A DNA stretch of 19,435 nucleotides. It comes from JBEVNX01 sp040507895. GTDB lineage: Bacteria; Desulfobacterota; Binatia; JACPRU01. Of the stretch, positions 15,014 to 19,435 are shown one piece after another (position 1 is the first letter of the stretch; the number at the start of each line of letters is the position of its first letter). The stretch spans positions 1-19,435 of the forward strand of contig JBEVNX010000025.1 in the NCBI GenBank assembly GCA_040507895.1. The letters run 5' to 3'. Under the pieces are notes generated by a model. The model was not told the DNA's origin, searched no databases, and saw only the letters and a list, made by a program, of their open reading frames with translations. A program made the translations under genes and the position numbers.

Positions 15014-17364
15014 GCTCCACCCGAACCGTCGATTCCTCGGTCTCCCGAACACCTCTGCCGCTCGACGCGGACGACCTGCCGACCGTCTGCGTGCTCTGCA
15101 GCCACAACTGCGCGCTCCGCGTGGACGTTCGCGACGGTCGCATCCACGCGATTCGCGGCGACGAATCGAGCCCGATCACCACGGGCTACATCTGCAACAA
15201 GGCGATGGGCATTCCCTTCTACGTGAGCCACGGCCAGAGGGTCGAGCATCCGCTGCGCCGCCGCGCCGAGGGCGGCTTCGAAGCGATCTCGTGGGACGCG
15301 GCGATCTCCGAGATCGCGGCCAAGCTCGGCGAGATCCGCGCGCAGCACTCGCCGCGCGCGATCGGCCTCGTCGGCATCGGCGGTCAGGGCAACCACATGG
15401 ACGCTCCGTACGGGCTCGGCTGGCTTCGCGCGCTCGGCTCAAAGCGCTGGTTCAACGCCTTCGCCCAAGAGAAGACCCAGCACAATCTCATGGACCAGTG
15501 GATGTTCGACGCCTCGCCGGCGGCGTTCCTCCACGCGGACATGAAGCACGCGCGCTTCCTCCTCGTCCTCGGCACCAATCCCCGCATCTCGAACCGCGGG
15601 CACAATGCGACGGAGACGTTCAAGAGCTTCGTCGAGGGTCCCGCCAACCGGATGGTCGTCGTCGACCCGCGCGAGACCGAGACCACGCGGGGCGCACATC
15701 GTCACCTGCGTGTGCGGCCGGGAACAGACGGCTACCTGTTGCTCGGCATGACGGCCGTTATCGTGCGAAACGAGCTCGTCGACTACGAGTTCGTGCGGGC
15801 GCGCACCCGGGATTTCGACGCGCTGCGGGATGCCTTGGCCGGCATCGACGTGGACGAGATGGCCCGACGCTGCGGTCTCGACACGGCCGCGCTCGTCGAG
15901 ACCGCCACCGAGATGGCGCAAGCCGAGTCGGCGGCGATTTTCTACGATCTCGGCGTCGAGCAAGCGCCTTTCTCGACCCTGATCTCCTACCTGATGCGGG
16001 TCCTGCTCGTGCTCACCGACAACGTCGGACACAAGGGCGGCAACGTCTTCTACGAGACTTTGCTGCCGCCCGTGAAGGACTCGAGCCGCAAGCGCGAGCC
16101 TGAGCGAGCGCTCGCCTCCGGCATTCCGGCGATCGCCGCGCTCGGCAACTTCGCGATGTTCTCGCCGACGCTCGTGCCCGAGGAGGTTCTCCTCGATCAC
16201 CCGGAGCGCCTGCGGGCGATCGTCGTCGAGGGTTCGAATCCGTTCCTTTCCTTCTCGGACACGGCGCGATGGCGGGAGGCGCGTGAACGGCTAGACCTTC
16301 TCGTGGTGATCGAGCCGGCCATGACCGAGACCGCCGCGGTCGCCGACTACGTGCTACCTACGCCAGTCGGATACGAGAAGTGGGAGTTCGCAAACTTCCC
16401 CAAGGGCTTCCCGGAGATCTTCGTGCAGCTCAGGCCGCCGATCGTTCCCGGCCCGGCCGATGCGCTGCCCGAGCCGGAAATCTACGCGAGGCTCGCCGAA
16501 GCGATGGGCCTCTTCGGGGACCCGCCGGCCGAGCTCGGCGAGCTCGCGCCGCGCACGCTCGACGCCGACGGCGCCGCCGCATTCCTCGCAACGGCGCAGC
16601 AGCTCTCGGCGAGTGAGCCGCGGATCGCCAAGGAGCGCGTGCTCTTCTGGAGCTACCGCACCGTCGGCAGGCACCTGCCTGCGCCCTCGCTCGCCGCGAT
16701 CTGGCTGCAGGCGCATCTGAACGCGATGCTGCGCAGTGAAAGCGTGCTCCGCACGCTCGGCGAGGCCTGGCGGGAGAAAACCTCGTTCGAGGTGGGCGCC
16801 GAGATCTTCCGCCGGATTCTCGACCATCCGGAAGGCGTCGAGATCGCGCGCGTCGACCCCGATCGCAATCTCGACGACAACGTCGGGTTCGACGATCGGC
16901 GGATCCGCCTCGCGCCCGAGCCGATGATCGCCGAGATGCATCGCGCGGCTGCGTCGGCGCCCGAATCGGATGCCGACTACCCCTTCGTGCTAGCCGCGGG
17001 GCTGCGCACGCGCTGGACGGCGAACACGATCCAGCGCGATCCCCAGTGGCGGAAGGGCCGCGGCCCCCACTGCGCGCTGAATCTCTCGCCCGCCGACGCC
17101 GCTCGGCTCGGCGTGAGCGAGGGCGATGCGCTGCGCGTCTCCACGCGCCGCGGCGCCCTCACTCTGCCGGCGAAGATCGACGCGAAGCTGATGGCCGGAC
17201 ACGTGTGGATGCCGAACGGATTCGGCATGACGGTCTCCGCCGCGGGCCAGGAGGCCGCGATCGACGGCGGCAACCAGAACGAGCTGACGGACTCAGCGGA
17301 CAGGGATCCCTTCACCGGAATCCCGCATCACCGCTACGTGCACTGTCGGATCGAGCGGATCTAG
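15010..17364 (+). CDS. Molybdopterin-dependent oxidoreductase with N-terminal 4Fe-4S domain
   Basis: A 784-residue member of the DMSO-reductase/formate-dehydrogenase superfamily. Start ATG 15010 has AAAGGAG at 14994-15000 and overlaps the regulator's stop. Four cysteines of a 4Fe-4S domain are visible: C27, C30, C34 and C62 (CVLCSHNC, then GYICNK). The cofactor-binding core follows (LVLGTNPRISNRGHNATETF, VVVDPRETETTRGAHRHLRV, RPGTDGYLLLGM) and the C-terminal molydopterin-binding barrel (NLSPADAARLGVSEGDALRV, HVWMPNGFG). No Tat signal is present, so it acts in the cytoplasm. The region where relatives carry the Cys, Sec or Ser that ligates molybdenum reads FNAFAQEKTQHNLMDQW (148-164), without any of these. 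The metal may be held by another residue or left open. Electron partner and substrate unknown; no partner subunit gene is adjacent. Confidence 0.93.
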   Translation: MSSTRTVDSSVSRTPLPLDADDLPTVCVLCSHNCALRVDVRDGRIHAIRGDESSPITTGYICNKAMGIPFYVSHGQRVEHPLRRRAEGGFEAISWDAAISEIAAKLGEIRAQHSPRAIGLVGIGGQGNHMDAPYGLGWLRALGSKRWFNAFAQEKTQHNLMDQWMFDASPAAFLHADMKHARFLLVLGTNPRISNRGHNATETFKSFVEGPANRMVVVDPRETETTRGAHRHLRVRPGTDGYLLLGMTAVIVRNELVDYEFVRARTRDFDALRDALAGIDVDEMARRCGLDTAALVETATEMAQAESAAIFYDLGVEQAPFSTLISYLMRVLLVLTDNVGHKGGNVFYETLLPPVKDSSRKREPERALASGIPAIAALGNFAMFSPTLVPEEVLLDHPERLRAIVVEGSNPFLSFSDTARWREARERLDLLVVIEPAMTETAAVADYVLPTPVGYEKWEFANFPKGFPEIFVQLRPPIVPGPADALPEPEIYARLAEAMGLFGDPPAELGELAPRTLDADGAAAFLATAQQLSASEPRIAKERVLFWSYRTVGRHLPAPSLAAIWLQAHLNAMLRSESVLRTLGEAWREKTSFEVGAEIFRRILDHPEGVEIARVDPDRNLDDNVGFDDRRIRLAPEPMIAEMHRAAASAPESDADYPFVLAAGLRTRWTANTIQRDPQWRKGRGPHCALNLSPADAARLGVSEGDALRVSTRRGALTLPAKIDAKLMAGHVWMPNGFGMTVSAAGQEAAIDGGNQNELTDSADRDPFTGIPHHRYVHCRIERI

Positions 17365-17392
17365 TCGACGCCCGCAACGCCGCGGTCGCCCA

Positions 17393-18478
17393 TCAGCTTC
17401 GCCAGGGCTCGACCAAGATTTTGGCGTGTCGCTCGGGAGACGCCAGATCCTCGAAGGCCTTCGCCACCCCTTCGACTCCTACCTTGCCGGTGATCAACGG
17501 CTCCACGGGGATCTTGCCTTCGGCGATTCCGCGAAGCGTGATCGCGAACTCCTCGGGTGTGTAACCGAGCACGAACTGCAGGTTCAGCTCCTTGTTGATG
17601 CCGAACATCGGCTCGATGGAGTCGCGCTCCATGCACACGCCGACCACGACGATGCGCGCCCCGGGGGGAGCCGACGTCATGATCTTGTCGATCACGCCGG
17701 GAACGCCGACGCACTCGAAGATCACCGCCGGGCGCAGCGCCGGCCCGGGGATCCACGGCGGTAGCTCGGGCGCCTGCGAGGGGTCGTCCCAGGGCGCCAG
17801 TTGCTTCCAGCTCTCGTAAGGGGCCGTCTGCGCGGGATCGACGACGACGTCGGCTCCGAGTTGTACGGCCAGCTCGCGCCGGCGCTTCGAAAAGTCCGCC
17901 GCGACGATCGGCCGGACGTTCTTGAGCCGCAGCGCGGCGATCACCGCCAGGCCCACCGGGCCGCAGCCGATCACCAGCGGCACGTCGTTCTTCTCGAGCC
18001 GGCCCTTCTCGACTGCGTGCAGGCCGACGGCCATGGGCTCGGTCAGCGCCGCGTGCTCCGTGGACAAGCCATTCGGCACCTCGAGGAGCAGCGCCTCGGA
18101 GAGGCGCATGTACTCGCCGTAACCCCCGGGATTGTCGTTGGAGTAGCCGACGGTCTCGACGCCGCTTGGGCGCAGCAGCACAGGCATGGAGCACACACGC
18201 GCGCCCGTCTTGAACGTCTTCGTAACACCCGGACCGTGATCGACGATCTCTGCGCAAAACTCGTGCCCCATGACGATGTCGCGCGAGAGATCCATCACGA
18301 AGGGACCGCCGGAGCGCCGAGCACCTTCGACGAGCTTCTCGGCATGCTTCAAGGCATGCAGGTCCGAGCCGCAGATCCCGCAAGCGAGCGTCTTGACCAG
18401 CACTTCGCCGGGGCCGGGCTGCGGCACGGGGAGATCGCTGACCACGAGCTTCTTCTGTCGCATGACGGTGGCGCGCAT
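17393..18478 (-). CDS. Zinc-type alcohol dehydrogenase (medium-chain family)
   Basis: A 361-residue NAD(P)-dependent oxidoreductase. Catalytic zinc ligands are visible at C36 (GICGSDLH) and H72-E73 (GHEF), with the later EPMAVG glutamate. The Rossmann loop is VIGCGPVGLAV. The structural-zinc lobe, normally four closely spaced cysteines, has been replaced by a short segment with one cysteine (ARVCSMPVLLRPSG), a form common in environmental actinobacterial and proteobacterial relatives. Start ATG at 18478 has GAGG about 8 bases upstream. It converges on the molybdopterin gene with only 28 bases between, and diverges from the crotonase gene at 18680. It probably oxidises a hydroxylated intermediate of the local catabolic pathway; the substrate is unknown. 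Confidence 0.92.
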   Translation of the reverse strand: MRATVMRQKKLVVSDLPVPQPGPGEVLVKTLACGICGSDLHALKHAEKLVEGARRSGGPFVMDLSRDIVMGHEFCAEIVDHGPGVTKTFKTGARVCSMPVLLRPSGVETVGYSNDNPGGYGEYMRLSEALLLEVPNGLSTEHAALTEPMAVGLHAVEKGRLEKNDVPLVIGCGPVGLAVIAALRLKNVRPIVAADFSKRRRELAVQLGADVVVDPAQTAPYESWKQLAPWDDPSQAPELPPWIPGPALRPAVIFECVGVPGVIDKIMTSAPPGARIVVVGVCMERDSIEPMFGINKELNLQFVLGYTPEEFAITLRGIAEGKIPVEPLITGKVGVEGVAKAFEDLASPERHAKILVEPWRS

Positions 18479-18515
18479 CGAACTGTCCTCTTTCAGGGGT
18501 GCTTCAGTATGTTAC

Positions 18516-18543
18516 GGAGCTCGACGCACGATCTCCGAGCTCC
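18516..18543. repeat. 7-base inverted repeat in the divergent promoter region
   Basis: GGAGCTC at 18516-18522 and GAGCTCC at 18537-18543 form a perfect inverted repeat with a 14-base spacer, 38 bases upstream of the alcohol dehydrogenase start and 136 bases upstream of the crotonase start. It could be the operator of a dimeric repressor governing the divergent pair. No regulator gene lies next to it. Confidence 0.35.
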
Positions 18544-18679
18544 AGCCCGCCACGCTCGTCGCGAGCACCGGTCACGCAAAACGACGGCGGCGATCGGCAT
18601 CGTCGAAGGTCTCCCTTGCTGGGCGGCGGCCGTCAAGTCGAATCGACACGATCTTTCGAACGAGATAGACAGCGCGCAG

Positions 18680-19435
18680 ATGTCCGGCAGCGTCCACGTC
18701 GTGCGCGACGGCTCGATCGGGTGGATCGTCTTCGACCACTCGGAGCGCCGCAACGCGATCAGTCGCGAGATGTGGCGCGCGATCCCTCCGGCGGCCCGAG
18801 CGCTAGACCAAGACGACTCGGTTCGCGTGATCGTGCTGCGCGGCGCGGGCGAGGAAGCGTTCGTGGCGGGCGCCGACATCTCGGAGTTCGAACGGCTGCG
18901 CACCGGCGAGGGCGCCCGGCGCTACGAAGAGGAGAACGGCCAGGCGTTTGCCTCGCTCCACGCGGTCGCCAAGCCCGTGATCGCGATGATCCACGGGTTC
19001 TGCATCGGGGGTGGCTTGGCGCTCGCGCTGTGCGCGGATCTGCGCTACGCGGCCGACGACGCCGCGTTCGCGATCCCGGCCGCTCGCCTCGGCCTCGGCT
19101 ACCCGCCCCACGGCGTGGAAGCCCTGGTGCGCGTGGTCGGCTATCCCGCCGCCAAGGAGATTCTCTTCACGGCGCGCAGATTCGGCGCCGACGAAGCCGC
19201 TCGCAAAGGTCTGCTGAACGCGGTCCTCCCCAAGACCGATCTGGAAAGCTTCGTGCGCAAGCTCGCCGCCGACGTCTCGAGCAACGCCCCGCTCACCGTG
19301 CGCAGCGCCAAACGCGTGCTCCGATCCCTCGCCGCCGGCGGCCGCGACCTGGAGGAAGCGCTCCGATCGGTTCGCGCGTGCTTCGACAGCGAAGACTACA
19401 AAGAAGGCGTCCGGGCATTCCTGGAGAAGCGCAAG
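18680..19435 (+). CDS. Enoyl-CoA hydratase/isomerase (crotonase) family, partial at the right edge
   Basis: The frame from ATG 18680 is open for 252 codons to the end of the window; by comparison with the family only a few C-terminal residues are missing (it ends in FLEKRK). Crotonase landmarks are FVAGADISEF (61-70, oxyanion hole) and GFCIGGGLALALCADLRYA (106-124). The hydratase glutamates are replaced by Ala114 and Ala134, so simple hydration of enoyl-CoA is unlikely; the subgroup ending LGLGYPPHG is widespread but not well studied. It is divergent from the alcohol dehydrogenase across a 201-base gap. No strong ribosome site precedes ATG 18680, so the start is chosen from the onset of homology. 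Confidence 0.9.
   Translation, partial: MSGSVHVVRDGSIGWIVFDHSERRNAISREMWRAIPPAARALDQDDSVRVIVLRGAGEEAFVAGADISEFERLRTGEGARRYEEENGQAFASLHAVAKPVIAMIHGFCIGGGLALALCADLRYAADDAAFAIPAARLGLGYPPHGVEALVRVVGYPAAKEILFTARRFGADEAARKGLLNAVLPKTDLESFVRKLAADVSSNAPLTVRSAKRVLRSLAAGGRDLEEALRSVRACFDSEDYKEGVRAFLEKRK

Noticed and set aside
14946..16103. 385-codon plus-strand frame
   Set aside because: Arg-rich out-of-frame shadow of the molybdopterin oxidoreductase.
17361..18383. 340-codon minus-strand frame
   Set aside because: Out-of-frame shadow of the alcohol dehydrogenase, which has clear zinc and NAD motifs in the other frame.
1..19435. CRISPR arrays, rRNA, riboswitches, tandem repeat arrays
   Set aside because: No regularly spaced direct repeats, rRNA signature or recognised riboswitch core was seen by eye.

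Overview
The window is high-GC bacterial DNA with long catabolic-type genes. Several traits together suggest an uncultivated soil or water bacterium from the deltaproteobacterial/Binatota side or a similar high-GC lineage: a single-chain glycyl-tRNA synthetase with four zinc cysteines, a cyclase-family gene, a paired acyl-CoA dehydrogenase operon with a Baeyer-Villiger-type monooxygenase, two unusual crotonases, and a secreted protein ending in a Thr/Pro-rich tail. This placement is inference; no rRNA or tRNA gene is present to settle it.

Layout. 2-418 is the 3' end of a probable secreted protein. 488-2089 is glyS. 2124-3084 is a cyclase-family gene with several indels and a nonsense codon, followed by an intact Glu/Leu/Phe/Val-type amino-acid dehydrogenase (3098-4138). 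4261-8164 is a same-strand set: acyl-CoA dehydrogenase A, acyl-CoA dehydrogenase B (9 nt apart, probably one heteromeric enzyme) and a flavin monooxygenase. A candidate promoter and a strong Shine-Dalgarno site precede it.

From about 8165 to 12523 the character changes. Base composition is less GC-rich, a lone sulfotransferase lies on the minus strand, and there is a 5'-truncated IS3-family relic with its right terminal repeat. About 850 bases hold no recognisable gene. Then comes a chain of small, overlapping, partly frameshifted unknown genes, ending in a membrane protein cut off where the neighbouring crotonase gene begins. I read this as an acquired and decaying accessory island; the unknown gene chain is the best candidate for something undescribed.

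The high-GC backbone resumes at 12523. It holds a crotonase (minus), an FkbM-type methyltransferase, an HxlR-family regulator overlapping by 4 nt a 784-aa molybdopterin oxidoreductase, a zinc-type alcohol dehydrogenase (minus, convergent), and a divergent crotonase that runs off the right edge. A palindrome lies between the candidate -35 and -10 elements of the HxlR gene, suggesting autoregulation of the regulator-oxidoreductase operon.

The backbone genes look like parts of acyl-CoA/alcohol/ketone catabolism: a dehydrogenase pair, non-canonical crotonases, an alcohol dehydrogenase and a ketone-oxygenating flavoenzyme. The substrate cannot be read from sequence alone. No CRISPR array, rRNA or convincing tRNA was found.
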